Counted from the stretch's first letter, positions 7,684-16,840 are shown. The stretch: DNA of 26,920 nt from an uncultured Veillonella sp. (GCF_938010505.1 NZ_CALLVP010000057.1:1-26920); one strand, 5' to 3'. Notes: generated from the sequence alone by a model not told the origin. Program-made: numbers and translations.

Positions 7684-9324
7684 TTAAGACATCATACGTT
7701 CCATCATATATTCAATTTCATCAGCACTTAAATTGTACATAGCTTGTACCATTCGTTCTGCTGCTTCCCCAGAAGCACCGCTCTTAGCAATTTCAGCTTT
7801 TGCCTTAGCAATGAGAGCATCTTTACGTTGTGCTTCGGAATCTTCGTCAGTTGGTACAGAGATATTGGCCTTACCTTGGCCAATGCCACGTACCTCTTGG
7901 TTAGGATTTTCTTTAGAAGTTGTTTTTGTATCTTGTGCAGCTACTGCTTCTATAGCGAAGGAGTTCTTACCAGTCATGATATATTCAACAGCTTCTAATG
8001 TACTTTGCGTAAGATTTACAGTCCAGAATTCACCTGCTGCAGTCAATTTGTAAAGCAAACCATTATAGGCAACAAGGCCTCGTTTTTCCCATAATTTATA
8101 GAGCCAGTTCAATTCATCTAATCTGGAATCCATTTTTACTAAGCTCATAATATTGAGGAATCCTTGTTCTAATTGACTTACTACTTGGTTTACGATAGGT
8201 TGTAAATCACTTTGTTTCATAAGGGCCATAAATGGTTTTTCACCGCGGGTAACCATATCTTCGTATGGTTTTAATGCACGATGTAACATCATACCATAAC
8301 CGTCGACGTTACCACCTGCACCACTGCCAAATGGGAACATTGAAACGCCCGATTTAGCTAAAGTGTTATACAAGCTACGTTCACGATTATTAGCACTCCA
8401 GTGAGCGGCACTCAATCGACGATAGGAGCGTTCATCAAGGTATTTACGACCGAATTCAAACATCTCACCTTGCATCGCGGTTGTGGCTGCAGCTGGAACT
8501 TTGCCGTTTGCAATGTCTTTATTGAGATCACTACCATCAAATACATTTAATTGATATAGATCCGCACCATCTACGCCAGAGCTTACCAAATCTGCTAAGT
8601 CTTGTTCCCACACCTCCATAGTTTGACCAGGCAAACCATAGATCAAGTCAATAACAACAGAGCATTGACTATAAGCTTTCAAGGCAGATAAACGTTCTAA
8701 TACGGTTTCTTTCGTATCTAAACGTCCTACCATTTGACGTACTTCTGTATTGAAAGATTGTACACCGATGGACATACGGTTAACACCGTTTGCCATCCAA
8801 ACTTCAAGATTTTCAGGAATTAAATCGTGAATACGACCTTCTAAGGTAAGTTCGTAATCATTTGCCAATGGCAAGTACGCTTTAATTGCTTTGAGCAGTC
8901 TTTCAGAGTTTGTAGGAGATAAAGATGTTGGTGTGCCACCGCCGATAAACAAGGCATGGATTAAGCTATCTTTTAATCTCGGACGTTCACTAGCGAGCTT
9001 TAATTCACTGATAAGACCGTCAATATATTGGTCTTCAACACTTTGACTCGTACCGTTTTGGAAGAATCCACAATATGTGCATTTTGTCTTACAAAACGGA
9101 ATATGAATGTAAGCGCATTGCATTTCGCCCTTTTTAGGAGCCCCATTCATTAATGCATCCCAAACGGCTTGCGTTTCTTTTGGAGAAACAAGCGTACCAT
9201 TAAGACCTGCATGAACAACACGTTTATGAGGAAATGCACCACTCATCGGATTATCACATTCTAAACCTAGTTGTAGGTTTCGCTGCTTCTCCGGAATGGA
9301 CTCAAAGAAACTTGCTAAACTCAT
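7684..9324 (-). CDS. hutW: HutW/ChuW-like radical SAM heme-degrading methyltransferase
   Basis: A 546-residue radical SAM protein of the HemW/HemN-related group. The cluster motif is C78-K-T-K-C82-T-Y-C85 in HIPFCKTKCTYCGFF, followed by the SAM-binding FIGGGTPTSLS and the MSIGVQSFN and DLIYGLPGQT segments. Housekeeping HemW is about 380 residues. This protein is longer and lies with a flavodoxin and TonB/receptor genes, as do ChuW/HutW/HmuW enzymes that use SAM to open the heme ring without oxygen, releasing iron. It should act in the cytoplasm on imported heme. The C-terminal ~90 residues (from about 455) are an extra, charged, partly helical tail not needed for the core fold. It is the last gene of the operon, 21 bases after the flavodoxin gene. 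The assignment to heme degradation rests on family plus context. Confidence 0.85.
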   Translation of the reverse strand: MSLASFFESIPEKQRNLQLGLECDNPMSGAFPHKRVVHAGLNGTLVSPKETQAVWDALMNGAPKKGEMQCAYIHIPFCKTKCTYCGFFQNGTSQSVEDQYIDGLISELKLASERPRLKDSLIHALFIGGGTPTSLSPTNSERLLKAIKAYLPLANDYELTLEGRIHDLIPENLEVWMANGVNRMSIGVQSFNTEVRQMVGRLDTKETVLERLSALKAYSQCSVVIDLIYGLPGQTMEVWEQDLADLVSSGVDGADLYQLNVFDGSDLNKDIANGKVPAAATTAMQGEMFEFGRKYLDERSYRRLSAAHWSANNRERSLYNTLAKSGVSMFPFGSGAGGNVDGYGMMLHRALKPYEDMVTRGEKPFMALMKQSDLQPIVNQVVSQLEQGFLNIMSLVKMDSRLDELNWLYKLWEKRGLVAYNGLLYKLTAAGEFWTVNLTQSTLEAVEYIMTGKNSFAIEAVAAQDTKTTSKENPNQEVRGIGQGKANISVPTDEDSEAQRKDALIAKAKAEIAKSGASGEAAERMVQAMYNLSADEIEYMMERMMS

Positions 9325-9345
9325 ACTCCAATCCCCTTTCAGAAA

Positions 9346-9864
9346 TTAGGCTTGCAACTTTGCAAGTACAGATTTTGTAAATTCTTTTGCATTTGCAAAG
9401 TCTTGTTCGTCTGGATGAGTTTCAGCCGCTTTATGTAACGCATCGCGTTCTGGGCTTTGACCATGTGCGGATCCAGGTGGGAACATTTTATACATCATTT
9501 CGATTACTTTAGGATCGATTTTACCTTGGCATACAAACCCATCTACAAGGGATTCTTTGTTTTGCAACAATGTAGATGCTTTATCGATACTTTCACGAGC
9601 GTGATCAGAATCAGCATACATACCTAACGTAGCAAAGAATACGATGTTAGGATTTGTCAAAGTTTCAATCAACTTAGCCGCTTCTTTGTTAGCTGTACCG
9701 CGGTCTACCCAGAAACCTACGAACACAGTATCATAATCAGCTAAATTATCAGGCGCTTCTTTTACAGGAATGCAAGGTGTCCCTTCAGGCATAACAGAAG
9801 CTATTGCTTCCGCTACGCTTTTTGTATTTCCCGTGAGGGATGAATATAAAATAATAGATTTCAT
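9346..9864 (-). CDS. Flavodoxin family protein, probable electron donor to HutW
   Basis: A 172-residue flavodoxin. The FMN phosphate loop is S8-S-L-T-G-N-T14, followed by KSVAEAI, and the flavin-contact loops are GFWVDRGTANK and ATLGMYADSDHARE. It has the long form with a C-terminal helical tail. Homologous flavodoxins sit beside anaerobic heme-degrading radical SAM enzymes (for example the HmuF-HmuW pair described in Fusobacterium), where they supply electrons to the iron-sulfur cluster and ring-opening reaction. Here it directly precedes hutW (21-base gap), with a GGAG ribosome site, and follows tonB in the same operon. It is soluble, with no signal peptide. The electron-donor role is inferred from family and position. 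Confidence 0.9.
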   Translation of the reverse strand: MKSIILYSSLTGNTKSVAEAIASVMPEGTPCIPVKEAPDNLADYDTVFVGFWVDRGTANKEAAKLIETLTNPNIVFFATLGMYADSDHARESIDKASTLLQNKESLVDGFVCQGKIDPKVIEMMYKMFPPGSAHGQSPERDALHKAAETHPDEQDFANAKEFTKSVLAKLQA

Positions 9865-9892
9865 AATTATCTCCTTTATTACTTAGATAAAT

Positions 9893-10696
9893 TTATTCTT
9901 CTTCGTCTTCACCATCGGCCTGTACTACAAAGTGTACAGGAACTTCTACTGGTTGTATATCCCCTGTAGGATTTGGATATGGTGTGGCACGTCGTACTGC
10001 ATCAAGGGCAGCTTCAACAAATATTTCATCACCGCCACTCAATGGTGTAACGCTAATTAGATTACCCTCTGTATCCAAACGAGCAGCTACATAAATTGTA
10101 ACGTCTACATTCATTTTACGTTTAATTGCCGCATAAGGGATTTGTTTTTGACTGTCTACAGCTGCGTAGAAACCCGCCGTATTAAATGCTGCTTTACCTG
10201 TACCGTGACCATCACCTTCACCAGTACCGTCACCTGTACCAGTACCATGACCTCTGCCATCACCAATACCCGTACCTTCACCGGTACCATGACCACCGCC
10301 AGAACCGCCACCAGACCCAGGGCCAGTTCCACCAACAGCGGAATTATTACCAGGTGTATTGGCTTTATTTTCGCTTCCTTTTGCTGCCACATCTACTGCA
10401 TCAGGAATATCTGTAGCTGTAGATGGTTCAACATTTGCTACAACAGCCTTTGTCCTTGCCGCTACTTCATCTGCAGATAATGGTTTAGGGAACAAATCTG
10501 CTCTGTTACCTCCGCCACCACCTGCGTGACCACTGCCGCCATCATCGAGCACACTTTGTGTGAGGTCGATTTCATAGGTTTCCATTTCTTGAATAGCTGG
10601 AACCACTACAAAAAAGATTACGGCAATAAAAAGAGCAACTAGATGAACTACGGCGGATATAATGGCTGCTTTTTTCCATGATATGCCTAGTCCCAT
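9893..10696 (-). CDS. tonB: TonB energy transducer with a glycine-rich linker
   Basis: A 267-residue protein. It has a short cytoplasmic N-terminus, one membrane helix at about residues 11-33 containing the SxxxH motif (S14-A-V-V-H18), a long periplasmic linker, and a C-terminal TonB fold at about 175-258 (VDVTIYVAARLDTEGNLIS...ALDAVRRATPYPNP...VPVHFVV). It links ExbB/ExbD proton flow to the outer-membrane receptors. The linker is not the usual Pro/Lys/Glu type. Residues ~122-168 are almost purely Gly with Thr, Asp, Glu, Ser and His in GTG/GDG/GHG units. The C-terminus ends in an acidic EDEEE tail. The gene starts 2 bases after the exbD stop, with an AAAGGA ribosome site, and is followed by the flavodoxin gene. 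Confidence 0.93.
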   Translation of the reverse strand: MGLGISWKKAAIISAVVHLVALFIAVIFFVVVPAIQEMETYEIDLTQSVLDDGGSGHAGGGGGNRADLFPKPLSADEVAARTKAVVANVEPSTATDIPDAVDVAAKGSENKANTPGNNSAVGGTGPGSGGGSGGGHGTGEGTGIGDGRGHGTGTGDGTGEGDGHGTGKAAFNTAGFYAAVDSQKQIPYAAIKRKMNVDVTIYVAARLDTEGNLISVTPLSGGDEIFVEAALDAVRRATPYPNPTGDIQPVEVPVHFVVQADGEDEEE

Positions 10697-10698
10697 AG

Positions 10699-11106
10699 TT
10701 ATCCTTTCTGTTCAGCTGCAATAGCCAAGCGTTTAACGCCAGATTGTTTTAGCATGTCCATGATCGCTACTACTTGACCATGAGCTGCACGTTTATCTGC
10801 TTGCAAGATAACACTAGCATTAGGATTTTCTTGAATACGTTGTTTAATCACAGCTTCAGCTTGATCAATACTCATTGGATTGTTATCAATTGTAATATGC
10901 CCTTCCGCATCTAATGTAAATACAACTGGTAATTGAGCCGGTGCAGAAGCACTACTCGCTTGAGGTAATTGTACAGATAATGCTTTTTGAGCAACTGTTT
11001 GTAAGCTGTTCATCATGAAGAATACCAACAAGAAGAAGATGATATCAATCATTGGAATAATCATGAATTCCGGCTTAGTTTTCATACGAAAGCTTTGCAA
11101 GTTCAT
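10699..11106 (-). CDS. exbD: ExbD/TolR-type biopolymer transport protein
   Basis: A protein of about 135 residues with a short N-terminus, one membrane helix (MIPMIDIIFFLLVFFMM, carrying the proton-relaying Asp of the family) and a periplasmic domain (ITIDNNPMSIDQAEAVIKQRIQENP...VIAIMDMLKQSGVKRLAIAAE region). It pairs with ExbB to power TonB. I choose the ATG at 11106. It lies 2 bases after the exbB stop and has GGGTGG 8 bases upstream. A longer frame would have to begin at a GTG (11118) that is itself part of that ribosome site. It is translationally coupled to exbB upstream and tonB downstream. Confidence 0.93.
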   Translation of the reverse strand: MNLQSFRMKTKPEFMIIPMIDIIFFLLVFFMMNSLQTVAQKALSVQLPQASSASAPAQLPVVFTLDAEGHITIDNNPMSIDQAEAVIKQRIQENPNASVILQADKRAAHGQVVAIMDMLKQSGVKRLAIAAEQKG

Positions 11107-11108
11107 AA

Positions 11109-11726
11109 TTATTTCCACCCTTCTCGTTTAGCTGTAACTATATTTACACACATATTTTCAATTTGGTTAATAATGGAATCCAAACGATGACTAAAAATTG
11201 TGTAAACGATAAACGCCATAATAGCTACACACAAACCAGATGCTGTAGCGATAAGAGCCTCACCTACACCACCAGTAATGGCAGATGCACCGGCACCGGA
11301 GTCAAGGATACTGAAAGAACCAATCATACCTGTTACTGTACCAAGCAAACCCAATAATGGAGAAATGGTAACTGTTGCACTTAAGTAGTCCATATATTTA
11401 CGGAAACCAACTGCATCAACACCCATTTGATCAGCAAAAGCTGTCTTCATTGCTTCTTCGCTGGAATCATTATTTAAACCTGCTTCCGCAATACGACTTG
11501 CAATAGAAGGGTTTTCTTTAATTACTTTATCGATTTCGTCCCAACGTTGTAGTTTTGCGAATTCATTTACTGCATGGGTTACAACAAATGTTTTACCTGC
11601 ATATTTACGATAGAAGAAAGCACGTTCTACAGCTATAGCGATAACCATGAAAGACAAGAGTAATAATGGATACATTACATACCCGCCACTATGAAATAAG
11701 TGAATGACATAATTTAAATTTTCCAT
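11109..11726 (-). CDS. exbB: ExbB/TolQ/MotA-type proton channel protein
   Basis: A 205-residue inner-membrane protein with three hydrophobic segments: the first near residues 15-33 (YVMYPLLLLSFMVIAIAVERAF) and two close to the C-terminus. These last two include the conserved ATVTISPLLGLLGTVTGMIGSF pore helix and the GVGEALIATASGLCVAIMAFIVY helix. It forms the pentameric proton channel with ExbD that energises TonB. The gene begins 35 bases after the stop of the giant receptor gene with no terminator between, so it is probably in the receptor's transcript. Its ribosome site is AAAGG. Confidence 0.95.
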   Translation of the reverse strand: MENLNYVIHLFHSGGYVMYPLLLLSFMVIAIAVERAFFYRKYAGKTFVVTHAVNEFAKLQRWDEIDKVIKENPSIASRIAEAGLNNDSSEEAMKTAFADQMGVDAVGFRKYMDYLSATVTISPLLGLLGTVTGMIGSFSILDSGAGASAITGGVGEALIATASGLCVAIMAFIVYTIFSHRLDSIINQIENMCVNIVTAKREGWK

Positions 11727-11761
11727 ATTTGTAACCTTTCTGTCTGTTTATAGACTGAACA

Positions 11762-14700
11762 TTAGAACCTGTAGGTCCCTTGAATTCTTGTATAATCACC
11801 TAACTTAAAGCTTTCACTACCATATAAAGTATCTCGTTTATTAGTGCCCTTCGCATCGAATGTATAGAATGCTTCAAGGAGCAAGTCCTTACGTGGTACA
11901 TAACCGGCACCAAATGTAAAGCTACGAATACCATCCAAATAACGATCAGGAACAGCGCCTGTACCATTGCCACCAAAGAATGAGCCATGTTGGAAGTATT
12001 TATAATCAATGAACGCATTCCATGATTTTGGAACATCTAAATCTGCACGGCCAATGTCGAGACGAGCCATCCAGAAATGTGGTGTACCGCCCATTTGGTG
12101 ACCTTTAATAGCAAAGTCTGCCGTACCACGTTCATGTTGATATACAGTGTTACCGTTCAAGTAACGACCTAAGTTGGAACGGTTTTGACCATAATCAATA
12201 GTGACAACTGTATTGGCACCAAGTTGATATTTAGCACCAATACCAAATACATGAGCTACATTGGAGAAGCTGTGTTCATCATTACCGTTACCGTTTGCAT
12301 TTAAATATGTATGTGTTTTACCACCAAAAGAACGTAAGTACCAAGCTTGTAAACCAAGACGAGAGCCAATTTGCTTCTTATATTGAATAAATGCTGCTTT
12401 ATCGATAGCAGGTACAGTATCTTTTTCAAGAACTACACCTTCTGTTCTAATTAAATTGCCAATGATCTTACCAATTGCTTCGCGTGGTAATTTATTTTCA
12501 GACTCCGCATCATGTACAACTTTTTCAAGATTATACATATAGTTAAACAATGCATTAGTCATGCCCCAACCATAGTAAGAACCACCTTCACCCCAATCAC
12601 TAGAGGACATGGTGAAGTTCTTTTTGTAAATGGCATCTTTAGCATCATAATCACTAAATACGTATTTACCACTATCGTATTTGTAAGTCTTTGCACCTAA
12701 GAAACCAGTGAATTCATAGTCACTTGACGGTTGACCATAGTAATCATAAGATTTCTTAAATGTACCATCAGCTTGTTTCACCCAAACTTCGTCAAGCTCA
12801 CTATTGTTATAATTACTCCAATTATCTTTTGCATTATATTTAGCAATTTCAGAGATGGATTGGTTAATCGCATCACCATGTTTATCAACATAAGCCTTCG
12901 GATTCAATAAAGCTTCTTTATTATCCGTAGATAGGATAAGACCTTTGGCCTTTTCTTTTAAGTATTCAGGGTATAAGGAAGAGTTCACATTATACATAAT
13001 GTTGCCTGTCTTATAGAGTTTTTCCCCTGTTTTCTTATTGGTGATTTCATACATTGCATACCCACCAGATGGGATATCAAGGGAGAATTTCGTCCCTGCC
13101 ATATCTGTAGGATATGCTTTTGTAAGAATATCTTGTAATCGACCCATAATTTGAGCCTGTTTTTGTTGCGTTTCTGCTAATTTAGCATTTGCCTTTTCAA
13201 GCTCTTGATCACGGTTCGGATTACTCCATCTTAAGTCTAAGCTTTCTTTATAAGCTTCGTATTCAGCTTGCAATTCTTTGAGCTGTTGATAGAAGTAGAT
13301 GCTATCTGTCTTACCTTTGTAGGTGGAGTTATAAATACCAGTTGGACTATCTGGAGCTGCCGGATCTGTTGTGGTCTTCTTCTCACCATCAGAACCGGTT
13401 TTAGTAGCACTCTCAATATCATATGGATAATCATCACGATTAATACCAATCAATTCAGCTGCTGTTGGAGGTCTGTAAATAACTTCATGTTCTGCATGAG
13501 TATACGCAGAATCAGTAATACCCGTACTATGTTTGAAAGTACCAACCCCAATACGAACTTGAGAGTCATGGCCATTCCAAACAGCACGAACGCCATCATA
13601 AGATTGACCAAACCAGTAACCACTAGCACCCATAGGCTCTGTCAATCGGCCCACTGATACATCCCATTTTTTAACCCGTCTTGTAAGATCAACGGTATCG
13701 AGTCGTTGATGGTTAAAGCCTTTGGAATCAGATTGTGTCCAACTTGTATCTACACCACTCATGCCAGTCGCACTGCCGATAACTTTGAGGTTTGTAAACT
13801 CATTGAGTCGAGCATCAAAGCCAAGTCGTAATCGTTGCTCAAAGCTATGACGGTCTGCATCGTACATATTTGCTTTTGCAGAAGCGATAGCGGAGTTCGC
13901 TCTAAATGGAGATTGGGGTCTGTTAGAGCCATCATGTGCCATCCAACGTGCTCTATAGTCCCCAACCAATGTAACACCACGTTCTTTAGTAGTATCAAAA
14001 TCAGAACGAATAAAATCAGTTAAACGAACTACATCAGATACATTTTGTACACCAGATTCTGCATTTACGGCTTCACCATTAGCTACATTAGCACCTGTAG
14101 CATTAACATTCGTACCATCCTTAGTTTTGCCGATGGCTGTAGTTTTACTACTATCGCCACCACCAAATTTAAGGTTAACACCCATACGGTAGACGCGTTC
14201 TTGTGTAGCACGGTCATCATCGCGATGATTAAAGATATTGTTGATGCCAAAATACATCATGGCATTTTTATTGAAACGTTTTTGAACCATTACGTTCCAA
14301 ATGCCAAATGTTTTCTTTTCATATGTTTGCTTCTTGTAAACGCCTGCATCACCAGACAAGATATCTGGCCAGTAGTTACCACCATTATTGAGAGTATTAC
14401 TATCAAGCATGTTGATATAGTAATCGCCCCAGATAGAACCATTCCAACCAGACTTAGGGTTGTCATAGGTAATACCGATGTCAACTTTGTGCATTGGTTT
14501 ATCCAGCAATTGACGAGGCATTGTCGGATCGCTCTTGTTGATAGCGTGTAAGTATGTATAACCTAACTTACCAGACCAATATTTACCGAATTTTTGTTGT
14601 ACTTCTGCTTGAAGACCAGTAATTTCAGCTTTACCAATATTTTTAAAGCTATAAATCATATCTGGAGCACGTTGGTATTTCGCATCACCTTTGAGATATG

Positions 14701-16840
14701 GTGCGAAGTCCATGAAATCACCAGTGAAGTATACGGACATATAGTTCTTAATTCGGTTGTGGAATACACCTACACGAGCATAGGTATTTTTATTTTCACC
14801 TTCCAAGCTCATGTCGAAATTGAGTGATTTTTCAGGTTTCAAATTAGGATTGCCAGCCCAATACCAACCGAGTTTTGCTACCCCAATCCCTACCGGGTTA
14901 GAAGCGTACATTTCCCAGTTATACCACAATTCGCCCATACCAGGCTCTGTATAACCAGTACCTACATTGGCTTTAAATCTGCGATGTGTATTACCTTTAA
15001 CGTTATATGTCATGCCCAAAGATGCAGATAGGTTAGAACCAAACAAGCTACTATTGTCCAAACGCACAATCGGAGACAATGTTAAGTTCTTATTGACTTG
15101 CCATGTATCAGAAATGTAAGCATTTAACTTGCGAATCGTACCACTACCAGTAGTCAAGCGTTGGTCGCGATTACGATACTCTTCTAAGAAAGCCTTACCA
15201 TTTAGCTTAGGTGCTTTTTTCCGCATTTCTGAATCATTAGACTCACCATATTTAAAATAGTCGCCTACGATATTTGCACGATGCGCCGCCATTTCAGGAT
15301 TTTCCGATTTCAACCGATTTTCCAAAGCATAATATCGCTTCTTGAATTCATCCGTTACAGGCTGATTATTCGGCGATGTGCTTGACCATTCACTGAGTCT
15401 GCTTTCCGATAAACCATAATTCACATAATCATCATACGTAATCCCCGGTTTTTGCGCATCATTCGCTGCACCATAATATTCATAATCCATATCCCATTGC
15501 GGCATGCCGCCACCGGAATTAATGAATTTATAATCATGGATGTGAGAGTAAACTTTAACACTATTATCGCCTTTACGTCGCACGAGACGATCAAGGCGGT
15601 CTACTAACAAGCTTTTATCATAATCCCATGGATCGATGTACATCGTACTTGTATTAGGAGAACTCTTTAAGCGACTACCAGAGCCTTCTTCACGAGCATA
15701 GCTAACACCATAGCTTAGCAAATGATTTTTATTAACTTGCGTATTTGCATTTACGCGAATATCTAATTGACGATGATCGATGTTATCGATATAACGCAAC
15801 TCATTAGAGCCTTCATAAGCAGAACGACCTGTATAGTTAATGAGCGCTACGTCATTTTCTTTAATGCGAGAATAGTTTGTTTCAACAGTCCAGTCACTCT
15901 TACCAGCTCTAGAGGACCATTGTAAGTTTGCTGTATTACGATCTGCCGTACGTTTAAAGTGTTGTTGTGGCTCTAAATCGGAGTCGGAGTGCTTAACATC
16001 TCGTACAAGGTCTTCTGTATAGCGATTGAGGCGCATTTCAATTTTATTTTTATCATTAGCCTCATAGGTCGCTACTAAACCAATATCTGCCGCGTCACCA
16101 TAGTAACGAAGTACATTTGGCTTAAAGTTATGTTTTGCATAGTCAAAGGCCATGCCAGAAGCACGACGTTTAACAGATGCAAGAACTGGCATAAGATCTC
16201 GTTTACTACCTGATAAACCGACCTTCAATTTCCCCATTTGACCTGAATCAGCACGAATAAAGAAATTTTGGAATGGGAAAACATCGCCATCACTCTTCCG
16301 ACGCATGCCTTCTGCATTAAATTGTACAGATGGTTTCTTTTGTGCTTTTTTAGTTATGATATTAACTACACCACCGACAGCATCCGAACCATATTTAGCA
16401 CTAGCCGCACCTTGAATAACTTCAATTCGCTCTACATTCTCAGTACCGATACGCTGTACTTCGTCGGCCGCACCTGAATACTTATCAAAATCACCTAGTA
16501 CTGGTTGACCATCTACAAGGATAAGGGTGTGACGGGCTTCTGCACCACGAATAGATACACCTACACGCCCCATAGCATCAACCGTTCTAGATACGCCTGT
16601 TTGCGTAAAAATAATGTCTTCGACGGACTTCGCCTGTTTCTTCTCAATCTCTTTCTTAGTAATGATTTGCACTTGCTGTGAGTTCAGTTTTGCTTCTTCT
16701 TCTGCCCACGTACCTTTGACATGAACAACATCTGTAGTAACAGTCGCATTATCTGCCCAAACCACTAAAGGCGCGCTAAGCCACAAGGCAACTGCACTAG
16801 ACAAAATTATGCTACGTTTTGTATGTCCCCACCGGGTCAT
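11762..16840 (-). CDS. TonB-dependent receptor fused to a second porin-like beta-barrel (paralogue 1)
   Basis: A 1,692-residue outer-membrane protein, about twice the usual receptor length. The order is: signal peptide 1-29 (cleavage after VWA); TonB-box-like TTDVVHVKG; plug ~50-175 (VSIRGAEARHTLILVDGQPV, ERIEVIQGAASAKYGSDAVGGVVNIIT); a complete 22-strand-type barrel to ~890, with GNPNLKPEKS near 663 and the typical last strands NIFNHRDDDRA...YRMGVNLKFGGG. A ~50-residue Gly/Asn/Thr linker follows. A second module runs from ~945 to 1692, with short alternating amphipathic strands and a C-terminal Phe (GTYRF). It contains an insertion (~1165-1450) with a predicted coiled coil at ~1183-1241. The start has an AGGAGGG site. 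Context (ExbBD-TonB, HutW) suggests heme or iron-chelate uptake; the ligand is unproven. Confidence 0.93.
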   Translation of the reverse strand: MTRWGHTKRSIILSSAVALWLSAPLVVWADNATVTTDVVHVKGTWAEEEAKLNSQQVQIITKKEIEKKQAKSVEDIIFTQTGVSRTVDAMGRVGVSIRGAEARHTLILVDGQPVLGDFDKYSGAADEVQRIGTENVERIEVIQGAASAKYGSDAVGGVVNIITKKAQKKPSVQFNAEGMRRKSDGDVFPFQNFFIRADSGQMGKLKVGLSGSKRDLMPVLASVKRRASGMAFDYAKHNFKPNVLRYYGDAADIGLVATYEANDKNKIEMRLNRYTEDLVRDVKHSDSDLEPQQHFKRTADRNTANLQWSSRAGKSDWTVETNYSRIKENDVALINYTGRSAYEGSNELRYIDNIDHRQLDIRVNANTQVNKNHLLSYGVSYAREEGSGSRLKSSPNTSTMYIDPWDYDKSLLVDRLDRLVRRKGDNSVKVYSHIHDYKFINSGGGMPQWDMDYEYYGAANDAQKPGITYDDYVNYGLSESRLSEWSSTSPNNQPVTDEFKKRYYALENRLKSENPEMAAHRANIVGDYFKYGESNDSEMRKKAPKLNGKAFLEEYRNRDQRLTTGSGTIRKLNAYISDTWQVNKNLTLSPIVRLDNSSLFGSNLSASLGMTYNVKGNTHRRFKANVGTGYTEPGMGELWYNWEMYASNPVGIGVAKLGWYWAGNPNLKPEKSLNFDMSLEGENKNTYARVGVFHNRIKNYMSVYFTGDFMDFAPYLKGDAKYQRAPDMIYSFKNIGKAEITGLQAEVQQKFGKYWSGKLGYTYLHAINKSDPTMPRQLLDKPMHKVDIGITYDNPKSGWNGSIWGDYYINMLDSNTLNNGGNYWPDILSGDAGVYKKQTYEKKTFGIWNVMVQKRFNKNAMMYFGINNIFNHRDDDRATQERVYRMGVNLKFGGGDSSKTTAIGKTKDGTNVNATGANVANGEAVNAESGVQNVSDVVRLTDFIRSDFDTTKERGVTLVGDYRARWMAHDGSNRPQSPFRANSAIASAKANMYDADRHSFEQRLRLGFDARLNEFTNLKVIGSATGMSGVDTSWTQSDSKGFNHQRLDTVDLTRRVKKWDVSVGRLTEPMGASGYWFGQSYDGVRAVWNGHDSQVRIGVGTFKHSTGITDSAYTHAEHEVIYRPPTAAELIGINRDDYPYDIESATKTGSDGEKKTTTDPAAPDSPTGIYNSTYKGKTDSIYFYQQLKELQAEYEAYKESLDLRWSNPNRDQELEKANAKLAETQQKQAQIMGRLQDILTKAYPTDMAGTKFSLDIPSGGYAMYEITNKKTGEKLYKTGNIMYNVNSSLYPEYLKEKAKGLILSTDNKEALLNPKAYVDKHGDAINQSISEIAKYNAKDNWSNYNNSELDEVWVKQADGTFKKSYDYYGQPSSDYEFTGFLGAKTYKYDSGKYVFSDYDAKDAIYKKNFTMSSSDWGEGGSYYGWGMTNALFNYMYNLEKVVHDAESENKLPREAIGKIIGNLIRTEGVVLEKDTVPAIDKAAFIQYKKQIGSRLGLQAWYLRSFGGKTHTYLNANGNGNDEHSFSNVAHVFGIGAKYQLGANTVVTIDYGQNRSNLGRYLNGNTVYQHERGTADFAIKGHQMGGTPHFWMARLDIGRADLDVPKSWNAFIDYKYFQHGSFFGGNGTGAVPDRYLDGIRSFTFGAGYVPRKDLLLEAFYTFDAKGTNKRDTLYGSESFKLGDYTRIQGTYRF

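Noticed and set aside
7684..9324. HemW or oxygen-independent coproporphyrinogen oxidase (HemN) as the identity of the radical SAM protein
   Set aside because: The CxxxCxxC motif fits all of them, but the length, the flavodoxin neighbour and the position in a TonB/receptor operon fit HutW/ChuW better. The call still needs an HMM score to be final.
10190..10310. Short-period repeat DNA considered as a tandem-repeat locus or CRISPR
   Set aside because: The periodicity comes from codons for GTG/GDG/GHG residues. Units are irregular and there are no spacers.
10142..10480. Plus- and minus-strand frames over the tonB linker
   Set aside because: These are low-complexity translations (Thr- or Val-rich) of the Gly-repeat DNA of tonB in other frames. 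The tonB frame itself is continuous from membrane helix to C-terminal domain.
14045..14551. 168-codon plus-strand open frame opposite receptor 1
   Set aside because: It is antisense to a strongly supported coding region, has a Cys/Ile/Thr-rich composition typical of reverse-frame translation, and has no recognisable domain. The same applies to the frames at 13268-13657 and 18547-18882.
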